From contig NZ_CP109149.1 in the NCBI RefSeq assembly GCF_035920345.1, forward strand, positions 6,448,001 to 6,512,000: 64,000 nucleotides of DNA. Reading direction: 5' to 3'. The stretch is from Nocardia vinacea (GTDB taxonomy: Bacteria; Actinomycetota; Actinomycetes; Mycobacteriales; Mycobacteriaceae). Position 1 is the first letter of the stretch. Every line of letters begins with the position of its first letter. Of this stretch, positions 1-8,382 are shown one piece after another. Made by a program: the position numbers and the translations under genes. Below the pieces are notes generated by a model. The model saw nothing but the letters and a program-made list of their open reading frames with translations, ran no database searches and was not told where the DNA came from.

Positions 1-28
1 TGCGACCCTGTGACACAAGAGATCTATG

Positions 29-133
29 TCATGGACCGCAGCCAGTATCGGCCGAAATACTCTGGGGCAGAGCACTTTCCAAGGCAGCATCGAACAAGCG
101 CGCACGCCCCTCGGATTTCGCCTTGATGGTCAT
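29..133 (-). CDS. Possible 34-residue peptide gene
   Basis: This short reading frame starts with ATG behind a GGAAGG ribosome-binding site and ends in the residues ADTGCGP. Further upstream on the minus strand, TTGCGA and TACCTT are separated by 17 bases, which could be a -35/-10 pair. It lies downstream of, and in the same direction as, the asparagine-synthetase-like and cupin genes, with about 200 bases between. Enzymes of the asparagine-synthetase fold close some ribosomal peptides, for example lasso peptides, so a peptide substrate is conceivable. No known precursor motif is recognised, and chance is a real alternative. Confidence 0.3.
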   Translation of the reverse strand: MTIKAKSEGRARLFDAALESALPQSISADTGCGP

Positions 134-194
134 TGCCGGGCCCTTCCTTTGAACTTCGGTGTATCCAAGGTAAGCACGCCCCCGCACGATCGCA

Positions 195-227
195 ACCGAA
201 TTAAATCGGCAACTTACGCCCAAATCG
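195..227 (-). promoter_or_regulatory. Putative promoter and near-palindrome upstream of the short ORF
   Basis: On the minus strand a TTGCGA hexamer is followed 17 bases later by TACCTT, ahead of the 34-residue ORF. Next to it, CCGAATTAAATCGG at about 207-220 is palindromic in 12 of 14 bases and AT-rich against a GC-rich background. It could be an operator. Pattern evidence only. Confidence 0.25.
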
Positions 228-245
228 GCTGTCGCACACTGCATA

Positions 246-300
246 GTCACCTCGCATAGGTTGCACCATTTGCGAGCCGACCACTGGATTTGCGAGCGCT
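246..300 (+). repeat. Family B short intergenic repeat
   Basis: One of about five related intergenic stretches of roughly 50 bases. Shared words are a CTCGCA(C/T)A core and the ending CCACTGGATTTGCGAGCGCT. The other copies are at 5446, 45116, 50638 and 57547. It lies between the short ORF and the 3' end of the cupin gene. Confidence 0.5.
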
Positions 301-330
301 ACTCAGGTCTCCGACAGCGCACACGGTGAG

Positions 331-1062
331 CTACCCGAGCGATGTACAGGTGGCGGAATCCGGCAATTCCTCTGCGAGGAAGACGGTTTGGGCCATCATT
401 TTGAAGCCGGACATCTGTTCGCGGAAGACCTCGATGGACTCCTCCGGATGGACCGAGTCGATGACGGCGTGGGGGCCGATGGCATTGAACTGATGGCTCA
501 CGCCGCGGGGGATCTGCATATCGACGAAGGAGCAGGGCGGGACGATCAGGTTGTACCTGGTGCGATGCAGGCCAGGTGGGGTGTCGGGTAGGTCGTCCTC
601 GAATTGGTTGGGTGCGAAGGGCGTAACGCCTTCGACGTCGGTTACGCGGAACGGCGAGAGGCTGCTCACCCGGATGTGCGTGTCCGGACCGGTCATCATG
701 CGGACGAAGCGCAGGCCGGTGTGCAGATGCATGCGCGAGCAGATGCCGCGTTCCTCGGCATTGTAGAAATCCATGATGTAGCGGTCGGCGAAGAAGCCGT
801 CGAAGGGCGACTCGATCATGTAGACGTCGCCCTCTTCGAAGGTCTGTGAGCGGATGATGCCATCCGCGTCGGGGACGGTCGCGGCACGACTTGCCTTCGC
901 ATTCCGGACTATCTGAGCGAACGCCTGGACGACCACCGCGGCGACCTCGGGCGGGAATTGTGCTACGGGCGTAACGACATTGCGTCCAGCGTCGACGAAT
1001 TCGGCCAGGTTGTGGATCTCGTTCTCATCGTCCGCGTGGTGCTTTATTCGGGGATCGGACAT
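331..1062 (-). CDS. Cupin-fold protein of unknown function
   Basis: This 243-residue soluble protein has no signal peptide. The central part looks like a cupin barrel: MHLHTGLRF could supply metal-binding histidines, and a later RGVSHQFN could close the barrel. The ATG start is supported by AGGAG five bases upstream. It is the last clear gene of a minus-strand run beginning at 5379 and follows the asparagine-synthetase-like gene by 110 bases, which contain a family D repeat. A role in tailoring or metal-dependent oxidation of a small product would suit the context, but this is inference. No specific family name is recognised. Confidence 0.72.
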   Translation of the reverse strand: MSDPRIKHHADDENEIHNLAEFVDAGRNVVTPVAQFPPEVAAVVVQAFAQIVRNAKASRAATVPDADGIIRSQTFEEGDVYMIESPFDGFFADRYIMDFYNAEERGICSRMHLHTGLRFVRMMTGPDTHIRVSSLSPFRVTDVEGVTPFAPNQFEDDLPDTPPGLHRTRYNLIVPPCSFVDMQIPRGVSHQFNAIGPHAVIDSVHPEESIEVFREQMSGFKMMAQTVFLAEELPDSATCTSLG

Positions 1063-1087
1063 TCGGCTCCTACTTCAACATACGAAT

Positions 1088-1182
1088 GCGACTCACGGCT
1101 GCGCCTCCTGACGCTCGCCTCCGCCGTGCGCCGCGGTCGCGCTGTGTCCTTGGTTCACTCGCTGACGCTCGCTCACGGCCCG
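1088..1182 (-). repeat. Family D REP-like repeat, copy 1
   Basis: A roughly 90-base element between the asparagine-synthetase-like and cupin genes. It carries CTCACGG and GCTGCGCC near one end and a CTGACGCTCGCTCACGG block at the other, with a GCGCTGTGTC core. It aligns along most of its length with 16288-16375. The strand is arbitrary. Confidence 0.6.
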
Positions 1183-2894
1183 ACTTCGAAGGACCGCAAC
1201 CACAGCTCCAACGACAGCACCAGCCACAACTTGCCGCCCTGCCGCGGCAGCAGCGCACCGTCGCCGCGCAGCCACGAGCGGATGGTGTCCGCACGGAACA
1301 GGCCGCGCGCCCGGGCGGACGAACCGAGCAGCAGGTCGTGTCCGAGTTCGCGCAGCGGCCCGGAGAGCCACTGCTGCACCGGAACTCGCATACCGCTCTT
1401 CGGGCGGTCCACGATGGTCGCCGGAAGTAGGTCGCGCACGGCCTGTTTGAGAATCCACTTTTCGCTGGTACCGGCCAGTTTGAACCGGCCTGGGACGCGG
1501 AAGGCGTGGTCGATGACGGCGCGGTCGAACAACGGCGCTCGGCCCTCCAAACCGCTTGCGGCGGTGAGTCGTTCGACCTTGGTGAGAATGTGATGTGCGC
1601 CTTTGGTGCGCAGGTTGGTGTGCAGCAGTTGGTTCAGCAGGCTGGTCATCCGGCCTTGGCTCAGGTAGGGCGAGAGCAGATCGGTGAGTGGCGGTGCGTC
1701 TGCCAATGCGGTCAGGACGTCGGGGCTGAGCAACACCGGCAGGTCGCTGTAGCACTTGCGGTAGCTGTCCAGATAGGCCAGCGCCCTGGCGTCCGGAGAC
1801 GGGTCGTCGCGAGATAATTCGAAGATCAGCATCGGCAGATTCTTGGGGCCGCCGAAGACCGGATCGCCGCCCTCACCGTTGAGCACAACCCGAATACCTT
1901 CTGCGGCAACAGCTTCCGCGAGCAGCAGGTTGGGTACGGTGAGTGGGTCGCCGACCGGGCAGTCGAGTAGCGACACAGTCTCCGCCAATCGCGATGCGAC
2001 CGTTTCACCTGGCACGGTGAGCACTCGATGGTCGGTATTGCAATGTGTGGCAACGAGTCCGGAGTACGCGAGTTCGTTCGGCGTGGTCCCGCCGAAACTG
2101 ATGGAATACGAGCGCACACGCTGATCGTGCAGCTTGGCGGCGAGGGCGGTGACCAGACTGCTGTCGATGCCGCCGGAGAGCAGGACACCGACCGGCTCGC
2201 CCGCGGGCAGTCGTCGAGCGACCGCGTCCTGGAGCAGTTCGCGGAGTTCGAGTGCGTGCTCGGCGGCTGTTCGGTTGTCCTCGACTTCGATCGGCTCCCA
2301 GTAGGTTTCCTCGGTCATCGTGCCGTCGCCCTGCAGGCGTACGCAGCGTCCAGGCAGGACCTCATGGATGCCGCGCAACAGGGTTTCGGTTCCCGGCAGG
2401 TAGGCGAAGGTGAGGAAGGAACGCACCGCGGGCAGATGCAGACCGGTCCGCAGGGTGGGGCATCGGCGCAATGCGCGTAGCGATGTGGATGCGGCCCAGC
2501 CTTTGCCTGCGCGTGCGTGGAATAACGTGCGGGTGCCGACGTGATCGCGGATCAGTACCAGATCGCCGCGGTCGACGATGGCGAGTGCGAACATGCCGTC
2601 GGCGGCGGCGATTCCGTCGAGCCCGAAACGGGCGTAGCAGTGCAACAGCAGTTCACCGTCAGGGCAGTCCGGCGGTGCGTCCGTGCCGAGTCGGGCGCGC
2701 AGCTGTGCCGCATTGAACAGCGTGACCTCACCTATGGCAGTCAGCTCACCAACAGTGAAAGGACCTTCCGCAATGCCCGGACCATCGAGTAACCCCAGCG
2801 CATAACGGCCGGTCACCGACACCGGATGGCCGCCGACCGCCCGCACCTGCCCGGCCGGATCGTCCGGCGTCGAGAATGCACACCAACGAGACAT
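1173..2894 (-). CDS. Asparagine-synthetase-like amide-forming enzyme without Cys2
   Basis: The 573-residue protein has an N-terminal glutaminase-like (Ntn) domain and a C-terminal ATP-pyrophosphatase domain. The PP-loop is clear (LLSGGIDSS, around residue 245), followed by a GEGGDPVFGG block. Canonical AsnB exposes Cys at position 2 after Met removal. Here the protein begins MSRWCAF, so the usual glutaminase nucleophile is absent, as in beta-lactam synthetases and lasso-peptide cyclases of this superfamily. It may therefore activate a carboxylate for another amine or for ring closure. The ATG has a GAGGGA site upstream and lies 8 bases after the preceding gene. Plain ammonia-dependent asparagine synthesis remains possible. 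Confidence 0.82.
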   Translation of the reverse strand: MSRWCAFSTPDDPAGQVRAVGGHPVSVTGRYALGLLDGPGIAEGPFTVGELTAIGEVTLFNAAQLRARLGTDAPPDCPDGELLLHCYARFGLDGIAAADGMFALAIVDRGDLVLIRDHVGTRTLFHARAGKGWAASTSLRALRRCPTLRTGLHLPAVRSFLTFAYLPGTETLLRGIHEVLPGRCVRLQGDGTMTEETYWEPIEVEDNRTAAEHALELRELLQDAVARRLPAGEPVGVLLSGGIDSSLVTALAAKLHDQRVRSYSISFGGTTPNELAYSGLVATHCNTDHRVLTVPGETVASRLAETVSLLDCPVGDPLTVPNLLLAEAVAAEGIRVVLNGEGGDPVFGGPKNLPMLIFELSRDDPSPDARALAYLDSYRKCYSDLPVLLSPDVLTALADAPPLTDLLSPYLSQGRMTSLLNQLLHTNLRTKGAHHILTKVERLTAASGLEGRAPLFDRAVIDHAFRVPGRFKLAGTSEKWILKQAVRDLLPATIVDRPKSGMRVPVQQWLSGPLRELGHDLLLGSSARARGLFRADTIRSWLRGDGALLPRQGGKLWLVLSLELWLRSFEVGP

Positions 2895-2902
2895 CTTTTC
2901 CC

Positions 2903-3388
2903 TCAGCCGAAATCGCCGCCGTCGTCCCCGCCGTCATCGTCCCAACCGCCATAATCGCCGCCCCGGTCGCTGGAACGGGACGACTGCGCGGCCGCCTGGC
3001 GGCGCAACTCCTCCTCTTCCGCGGCACTCAGCGCACTCGGCGGCATGACCAGCGCGCCGAGCAGCGCACCGCCCGCCACCGCAGCCAGAATGCCGCCGAG
3101 CCGGCCACTGAACGAGGACCGATTGACGGTCAACGCTCCGTCACCCCAGAGCGTCCGCCCGAACCCCGCTTCCCTGCCGTAAACCACGGATCCGTTGTGG
3201 TACATGCGCTTCACGATCTTCGGCCCGAGCCCCTCATCGGTCCCCGAGTTACCCCGATCATCGCGCCAGGAGACCACCCCCTGTGCCCCACGCGTCCGCC
3301 ACTCCTGACGCCCATCGGCATACCGCCGATGCACAGACCCGTCAGCAAGCAACTCATCGGTATACGTAATCTGCCGATGCTCCGGCAC
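2903..3388 (-). CDS. Small membrane protein with Gly/Asp-rich tail
   Basis: A 161-residue protein of unknown function. The first 95 residues are polar, with repeated short strands such as DGSVHRRYADGRQEW that resemble beta-hairpin repeats. One hydrophobic segment (about 98-120) follows, then an EEEELRRQ stretch and a tail rich in Gly and Asp. Start is GTG, 12 bases after the preceding gene, with an AAGGGA site. The tight spacing on both sides puts it in the same transcript as the Spo11-like and asparagine-synthetase-like genes. No family is recognised. Confidence 0.65.
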   Translation of the reverse strand: MPEHRQITYTDELLADGSVHRRYADGRQEWRTRGAQGVVSWRDDRGNSGTDEGLGPKIVKRMYHNGSVVYGREAGFGRTLWGDGALTVNRSSFSGRLGGILAAVAGGALLGALVMPPSALSAAEEEELRRQAAAQSSRSSDRGGDYGGWDDDGGDDGGDFG

Positions 3389-3400
3389 AGCAATTCCCTT

Positions 3401-4372
3401 TCATGCGGCGGGCCAAGTCATGAAGCCCGTCGTTCGGGCGCGGCGCAGTTCGGGCAGGCCGGTGCGGGGTGGGCGAACCTCGCGGACGAGGCGGTGCACG
3501 GTGCGCAGTAGCGATGCCGGGCGCACCGCTTCGATTTCGACGAACCTGCCACGCCGTAGCCATGCGCGCTCCCATGAGTCCAACTGTGCTGCCTCAGCGC
3601 GCGGCACGTCGCGCGCACGCGAATCCACGTGCGTCGCCCGAGCACTCGAGGCCGAGTCGGGGCGCAGAACTTGGCGCTCGCTCGATTGGACCTGCGCCGT
3701 TTCAGCACTCGACGCTGAGCGGTGAGACGCTTCGCGCTCCCGCGGATCAACCTGCGCGGCAACGGCACTCAGCATCGGGCTGCGGAGGTGGGTAAGGTGC
3801 AGGGTGCCAGCTTGACGGGGGCGCAGGCCCAAAGGGAGTACTCGTACGCCCTCCGGAATCTCGGTCAGGTCTGCCAGCCGGGCTGGGAAGGTGAGGCCGT
3901 GGGGGCTTGCGTCGTGCAGGAGGTAGATGGTGCCGTCGACTCGGGCGAGCATTTCGGCGATGCCGGGGTCGAGCGGGAGTTCGGATGCGCTGAGGATCGG
4001 GCAGGCGGATTCCATGGGTAATCCGTTGGCGCGCAGCATTTGTGCGATTGAGTCGGACTCGCAGACGAGTAGGCGGGGTAGGCCGTAGTCGAAGAGGTCG
4101 GGTTCGGGGGTGTGGAGTCCGGCGCGGGTGGTTCGGGGTGAGGTGGGGGTCAGTAGGCCCGGAAACTCTTGGCGGTCGAGAGCGGTGCGGAATGTGGCGT
4201 AGCTCAGTGGCGCGGGGACCGTGAGGGCGAACCGGCGCGGCGCTCGATGCGTTGGTGTGAGTACGCGGCAGACCTCGTAATAGAGCTGACGCTCGGTGAA
4301 TCGGATTCCGATCGGGGCGGCGGCGCGGTCGGCCGCGATGCGGAGCAGCCGATCGAGCATGTGCTGCTTCAC
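3401..4372 (-). CDS. Protein with Spo11/TopoVI-A-like Tyr motif and Toprim-like segment
   Basis: About 323 residues from a GTG that overlaps the upstream stop in a GTGA. An ATG four codons later is the alternative start. Near the N-terminus, FTERQLYYEV fits the (S/T)xRxxYY pattern around the catalytic tyrosine of Spo11 and topoisomerase VI subunit A. Further on, LLVCESDS and then YLLHDASPHGL resemble the acidic Glu and DxDPxG motifs of their Toprim domain, but the second Asp is Ser. The C-terminal third holds four imperfect repeats of about 20 residues around AQVD/AQVQ/THVD/AQLD, and the protein ends in a TWPAA motif. The neighbouring upstream gene encodes a paralogue. The enzymatic assignment is inference from motifs. 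Confidence 0.6.
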   Translation of the reverse strand: MKQHMLDRLLRIAADRAAAPIGIRFTERQLYYEVCRVLTPTHRAPRRFALTVPAPLSYATFRTALDRQEFPGLLTPTSPRTTRAGLHTPEPDLFDYGLPRLLVCESDSIAQMLRANGLPMESACPILSASELPLDPGIAEMLARVDGTIYLLHDASPHGLTFPARLADLTEIPEGVRVLPLGLRPRQAGTLHLTHLRSPMLSAVAAQVDPREREASHRSASSAETAQVQSSERQVLRPDSASSARATHVDSRARDVPRAEAAQLDSWERAWLRRGRFVEIEAVRPASLLRTVHRLVREVRPPRTGLPELRRARTTGFMTWPAA

Positions 4373-5379
4373 CCGGTCGGCCACGTGAGGAAACCTACCT
4401 CGCGGGCGCGGCGGCGATCCGGATCGGCCGCATCCTCGATCCGCCCGACCGCTCGTTCGAGCACCATGAGCAGCTTCGCGGGTGGAATCGCGGCGATCGG
4501 GGACCACCAACCCGCGGCGAGCCATTCGATCTCCGCCGCCGATAACGGTTCACCATGCAGAAATGCGGTGTCCTGCGGCTTTGGCTCCTGCAACCGCAGC
4601 GCCGACGTATTGGCCAGTACCGTACGCGGGGACAGGCCGACCACCACGGCCCGGTTCCCGAGTGCGACGCGAGCCTTCCCAGCCAGCGCAATGCCGGGCA
4701 GGCTGGCATCGTGCAGCACGATCACCGGCACATCCAGCGGCAGTTGATCGATGCGGTCGGCCAGCGCCATGGCCCAGGTCTGCGACACATTGTTGGCCGC
4801 AAGGCAGGCGAGCACGCTGCGATCCGGGCACAACACCGCGAATCGAGGCCGGTCCACGGCCGGTGGCCGCACCAGCCCCTCGTCGACCGAGCCGGGCGGC
4901 GGGCCACCGTAAATCGGCGTCCACCGACCGACCACATCCCGGCGGAAGATGTCGTACGACACCGGCATTCGCACTGTGGCCCGGCTCAGGAACCACGGCC
5001 GCGCCGCGCCGATTCCGACGATGGCCAGCGCCAAAACCAGCGCGCCGAGCGGGAACACCACACCCGGCGGCGCCGCGCCGCTCACCATCAGGAAAAAGGC
5101 GACCACCACGATGGCCACCCCGAGTCCGATACGCACCCGCTTGAATACGCGCGCCGCATCCGGAACCTTCTTGCGTCCGGCCGCATACCAGAGCTGCACC
5201 AGCGTGTACCGCAGTCCGCGCCCGTCACCGAGCCGCTCGGCGAGCTTGCGGATCCGGATATCGTGCAGCCCGAGCGGACTTTCCTTCGGTTCGAGCGCGA
5301 ATTCCCGCTTGCACGTCGAACAGCGCCGACCGCCGCGCTTCTTGCGCAGCAGGTTGGCATTGCAATGCGGACAGATCAC
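4369..5379 (-). CDS. Zinc-ribbon membrane paralogue of the Spo11-like protein
   Basis: A 336-residue protein with GTG start. It opens with a four-cysteine zinc ribbon (CPHC and CSTC, residues 3-20), then YTLVQLWYAAGRK, which lines up with the tyrosine motif of the next gene but lacks its Arg. Two hydrophobic membrane segments follow at about 85-130. The second half has FAVLCPDRS and VIVLHDASLPG, parallel to the Toprim-like blocks of its partner, and the same ending (GFLTWPTG against GFMTWPAA). The two genes overlap by four bases. A diverged duplicate anchored to the membrane is the simplest reading. Function unknown. Confidence 0.65.
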   Translation of the reverse strand: MICPHCNANLLRKKRGGRRCSTCKREFALEPKESPLGLHDIRIRKLAERLGDGRGLRYTLVQLWYAAGRKKVPDAARVFKRVRIGLGVAIVVVAFFLMVSGAAPPGVVFPLGALVLALAIVGIGAARPWFLSRATVRMPVSYDIFRRDVVGRWTPIYGGPPPGSVDEGLVRPPAVDRPRFAVLCPDRSVLACLAANNVSQTWAMALADRIDQLPLDVPVIVLHDASLPGIALAGKARVALGNRAVVVGLSPRTVLANTSALRLQEPKPQDTAFLHGEPLSAAEIEWLAAGWWSPIAAIPPAKLLMVLERAVGRIEDAADPDRRRAREVGFLTWPTG

Positions 5380-5445
5380 GGTTCATGATCGCTGATTCCC
5401 CCACCCGTCCGCGACCCCCGAATTCGAATGTTCACCTGCCGCATA

Positions 5446-5506
5446 TCCAGTGGTACCTCGCACAAGCCTGCGTGGGGCACGCACCGGATTTGCGACATCG
5501 CGCTCG
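5446..5506 (+). repeat. Family B short intergenic repeat
   Basis: Upstream of the zinc-ribbon gene. It contains CCAGTGGTACCTCGCACAAG and ends CACCGGATTTGCGACA followed by TCGCGCTCG, closely matching the copy at 45116-45182. Confidence 0.55.
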
Positions 5507-5515
5507 CCGCCATAC

Positions 5516-5538
5516 TGAACATTTGGTGACGATGTTCA
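5516..5538. promoter_or_regulatory. Inverted repeat TGAACAT-N9-ATGTTCA
   Basis: Seven-base arms TGAACAT (5516-5522) and ATGTTCA (5532-5538) are separated by nine bases. A further ATGTTCA half-site lies at 5428-5434. The position, about 140 bases upstream of the zinc-ribbon gene start, suits a regulator binding site for the unknown operon. No regulator is identified. Confidence 0.35.
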
Positions 5539-5584
5539 CTGTCGACGGCGCTGAACCCGTCGAGCGGCCCCATAACCGCGAAAG

Positions 5585-5609
5585 GGCCGCGACCAAACCG
5601 GTCGCGGCC
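5585..5609 (-). terminator. Hairpin after hsaF
   Basis: A 10-bp perfect stem GGCCGCGACC with a 5-base loop, 14 bases past the hsaF stop. On the minus transcript it is followed by CTTT. It probably ends the hsa operon. Confidence 0.65.
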
Positions 5610-5623
5610 GTTTCGCAGAGGTA

Positions 5624-6658
5624 TCAGACAGAGACAGAAGCCTCACGCTGAAGTTCGAGCGCGATATCGATCAGCTGGTCTTCCTGCCCACCGACCAACT
5701 TGCGCTTACCCGCCCGAACCAGCATTTCGGCCGCCGAAACCCCATAGCGCTCGGCCTGACGCTCGGCATGCTTCAGGAAGCTGGAGTACACACCCGCATA
5801 GCCCATCATCAGCGACTGGCGGTCCAGCAGACATTCCTGCGGCATGACAGGCCGCACCACATCCTCGGCAGCGTCGGCGATAGCGAAGAAATCGATACCC
5901 GTCTTGATACCGAGCTTGTCGCAGACACCGACGAACGCCTCCACGGGTGTATTACCCGCACCAGCGCCGAATCGCCTTGCGCTGCCGTCGATTTGCTTCG
6001 CACCGGCACGAACCGCATAGATCGAGTTGGCAACCGCCAGATCCAGGTTCTCGTGGCCGTGGAAGCCGACCTGAGCGTCATCACCGAGTTCGGCAACCAG
6101 CGCCGCCACCCGGTCCGAAACCTGTTCGAGCACAAGCGCACCCGCGGAGTCCACCACGTAGACACACTGGCACCCGGCATCGGCCATGATGCGCGCCTGC
6201 TTGGCCAGCGCCTCCGGCGGCTGGGTGTGCGACATCATCAGGAAGCCGACGGTTTCCAGCCCCAACTCCCGCGCGAGACCGAAGTGCTGGATCGATACGT
6301 CCGCCTCGGTGCAGTGCGTGGCGATGCGGCAGATCGACGCACCGTTGTCCTGGGAAATCTTGATGTCCTCTTTGACGCCCACGCCGGGCAGCATGAGCAC
6401 CGCGATCTTGGCCTGCTTCGCCGTCTCCGCGGCAATCTTGACCAGCTCCTGCTCGGGAGTGTGCGAGAAGCCGTAGTTGAACGACGAGCCGCCGAGGCCG
6501 TCGCCGTGCGTCACCTCGATGACCGGCACACCGGCGCCGTCCAGCGCGGTCACGATGTTGCGCACATCGTCGGCGGTGAACTGGTGACGCTTGTGGTGCG
6601 AACCGTCACGCAGCGACGTGTCGGTGACGCGGATGTCGAGTTCTGCGGAATATGCCAT
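5624..6658 (-). CDS. hsaF: 4-hydroxy-2-oxovalerate aldolase
   Basis: This class II pyruvate aldolase cleaves 4-hydroxy-2-oxo acids, here 4-hydroxy-2-oxohexanoate from steroid rings A/B, into pyruvate and an aldehyde. The aldehyde is channelled to HsaG. The 344-residue protein shows the DmpG/HsaF signature: [15 protein letters not shown] near the N-terminus (metal and catalytic His region), [15 protein letters not shown] in the barrel, and the C-terminal communication domain ending in GGQEDQLID. The ATG is preceded by AAGGAG, which overlaps the end of hsaG. It is the last gene of the order KSTD-like, hsaE, hsaG, hsaF; Mtb Rv3534c-Rv3536c have the same order. Confidence 0.95.
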   Translation of the reverse strand: MAYSAELDIRVTDTSLRDGSHHKRHQFTADDVRNIVTALDGAGVPVIEVTHGDGLGGSSFNYGFSHTPEQELVKIAAETAKQAKIAVLMLPGVGVKEDIKISQDNGASICRIATHCTEADVSIQHFGLARELGLETVGFLMMSHTQPPEALAKQARIMADAGCQCVYVVDSAGALVLEQVSDRVAALVAELGDDAQVGFHGHENLDLAVANSIYAVRAGAKQIDGSARRFGAGAGNTPVEAFVGVCDKLGIKTGIDFFAIADAAEDVVRPVMPQECLLDRQSLMMGYAGVYSSFLKHAERQAERYGVSAAEMLVRAGKRKLVGGQEDQLIDIALELQREASVSV

Positions 6659-6670
6659 GGTTGAGCTCCT

Positions 6671-7585
6671 TTACACCCGGGCCGACAGAATCTGGGATGC
6701 CATGACCTCGCCGACCTGGGTGGCGGCCGCGGTCATGATGTCGAGGTTGCCCGCGTAGGGCGGCAGGAAATCGCCCGCACCCTCGACCTCCACGAAGACC
6801 GAAACCTTCGCCATCCCACCGGAAACCACCGACGGCGGGTCGAATTGCGGCTCGTTCAGCAGCCGGTAACCGGGCACGTACTTCTGGATATCGGCGACCA
6901 TCCGATGGACGGAATCCGCGATCGCATCGGTATCGGCATCCTCGGGAATCGCGCAGAAGATGGTGTCGCGCATGATCATCGGCGGTTCGGCCGGGTTCAG
7001 AATGATGATGGCCTTGCCGCGCTGCGCACCGCCGATGGTCTCCACACCACGCGAGGTGGTCTTGGTGAACTCATCGATATTGGCGCGGGTGCCCGGTCCG
7101 GCGGACACCGACGACACCGAGGCGACGATTTCGGCGTAGACCACCGGCACCACGCGCGATACCGCCGCGACGATCGGAATGGTGGCCTGACCACCGCAGG
7201 TGATCATATTGACGTTCGGCGCATCGAGATTCGCGCCGACCAGATTCACCGGCGGCACCACGGCGGGCCCGACCGCGGCGGGCGTGAGATCGACCGCGCG
7301 AATTCCGGCCTCGGCGTATTTCGGAGCGGCCGCCCGATGCACATATGCGGAGGTCGCCTCGAATACCAGATCCGGCAGTTCCGACTGCGCGAGCAACCAG
7401 TCCACGCCCTCGTGCGAGGTTTCCAGCCCGAGCCCGCGGGCGCGCTTCAAACCCTCGCTCTCCGGGTCGATTCCGATCATCCACTTCGGTTCCACCGTGG
7501 TGGAGCGCAGCAGTTTGTACAGCAGATCGGTGCTGATATTGCCGGATCCGACGATCGCGGCGGTGACGGTCCCCGTTTCGGACAC
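6671..7585 (-). CDS. hsaG: Acylating acetaldehyde/propionaldehyde dehydrogenase
   Basis: Oxidises the aldehyde released by HsaF to propionyl-CoA or acetyl-CoA with NAD and CoA. From the chosen GTG it has 304 residues, the usual length. An AGGAGG six bases before this GTG decides the start; longer upstream readings lack a site. Motifs seen: [12 protein letters not shown] (NAD-binding fold) and [14 protein letters not shown] with the catalytic Cys. It lies 10 bases after hsaE and 12 before hsaF, consistent with co-translation of the aldolase-dehydrogenase complex. Confidence 0.95.
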   Translation of the reverse strand: MSETGTVTAAIVGSGNISTDLLYKLLRSTTVEPKWMIGIDPESEGLKRARGLGLETSHEGVDWLLAQSELPDLVFEATSAYVHRAAAPKYAEAGIRAVDLTPAAVGPAVVPPVNLVGANLDAPNVNMITCGGQATIPIVAAVSRVVPVVYAEIVASVSSVSAGPGTRANIDEFTKTTSRGVETIGGAQRGKAIIILNPAEPPMIMRDTIFCAIPEDADTDAIADSVHRMVADIQKYVPGYRLLNEPQFDPPSVVSGGMAKVSVFVEVEGAGDFLPPYAGNLDIMTAAATQVGEVMASQILSARV

Positions 7586-7595
7586 GGCAAGCCTC

Positions 7596-8381
7596 CTATT
7601 TGAATTGCAAACGGACAGAACCGAGTCCGGCGAACTCGGCGTGGAACGAATCGCCCGCGCGGGCATCGATGGCACGGGTGCAGGAACCGGGCAGCACAAT
7701 GTCGCCCGCCTTCAACCGCACCCCGAAACTGGCGACCTTGCGCGCCAACCAGGCCACCGCGATCACCGGATCGCCGAGCACCGCATCGCTGCGACCCTCC
7801 GCGACCACCTCACCATTTCGGGTTAGCACGGCGTCAATGGCCTTGATATCCAGTTCTTTCGGCGCAACCCGCGGCGCACCCAGCACGAAACCGGCCGAGG
7901 ACGCGTTATCGGAAATGGTGTCGGCCAGTCCGATCTTCCAGTCCTTGATCCGCGAATCGATCAGCTCGATAGACGGCGCGTAGGCGACCGTCGCGGCGAG
8001 CACATCGGCCTCGGTGCATTCTTCGCCGGGCAGATCCGCGCCGAGCACGAATCCGACCTCGACCTCGACTCGCGGAATCAGATAGCGCGAGGTCTCGACG
8101 GGAACGTCCTCGAAGACCTCCATATCCGCGAGCAGATGACCGTAATCGGGTTCGTCCACACCCATCATCTGCTGCATGGCCAGCGACGAAAGTCCGACCT
8201 TGTGCCCGACCACCTTCGCGCCGTTGTCGAGTTTGCGCCGGATATTGATCAGCTGGATCTCGTAGGCGTCGACGACATCGATATCGGGATGCCTGGCGAT
8301 GAGCGGGTCGATGCCGACCCGATCGCGTTCGGCGGCCTCGAGCTCATCGGCCAATTCGATTCGTACCGCGTCGGACAGCAC
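7596..8381 (-). CDS. hsaE: 2-hydroxypenta-2,4-dienoate hydratase
   Basis: Adds water to 2-hydroxyhexa-2,4-dienoate, the product of the meta-cleavage hydrolase step, to give the HsaF substrate. The 261-residue form starts at GTG one base after the stop of the KSTD-like gene. The sequence shows the fumarylacetoacetate-hydrolase-like hydratase fold: [20 protein letters not shown] with metal-ligand Glu residues, and [11 protein letters not shown]. Synteny with Mtb Rv3536c supports the assignment. Confidence 0.94.
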   Translation of the reverse strand: MLSDAVRIELADELEAAERDRVGIDPLIARHPDIDVVDAYEIQLINIRRKLDNGAKVVGHKVGLSSLAMQQMMGVDEPDYGHLLADMEVFEDVPVETSRYLIPRVEVEVGFVLGADLPGEECTEADVLAATVAYAPSIELIDSRIKDWKIGLADTISDNASSAGFVLGAPRVAPKELDIKAIDAVLTRNGEVVAEGRSDAVLGDPVIAVAWLARKVASFGVRLKAGDIVLPGSCTRAIDARAGDSFHAEFAGLGSVRLQFK

Positions 8382-8382
8382 G

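Noticed and set aside
6845..7603. Long plus-strand frames opposite hsaG and hsaF
   Set aside because: Antisense shadows typical of high-GC DNA; the minus-strand proteins are unmistakable.
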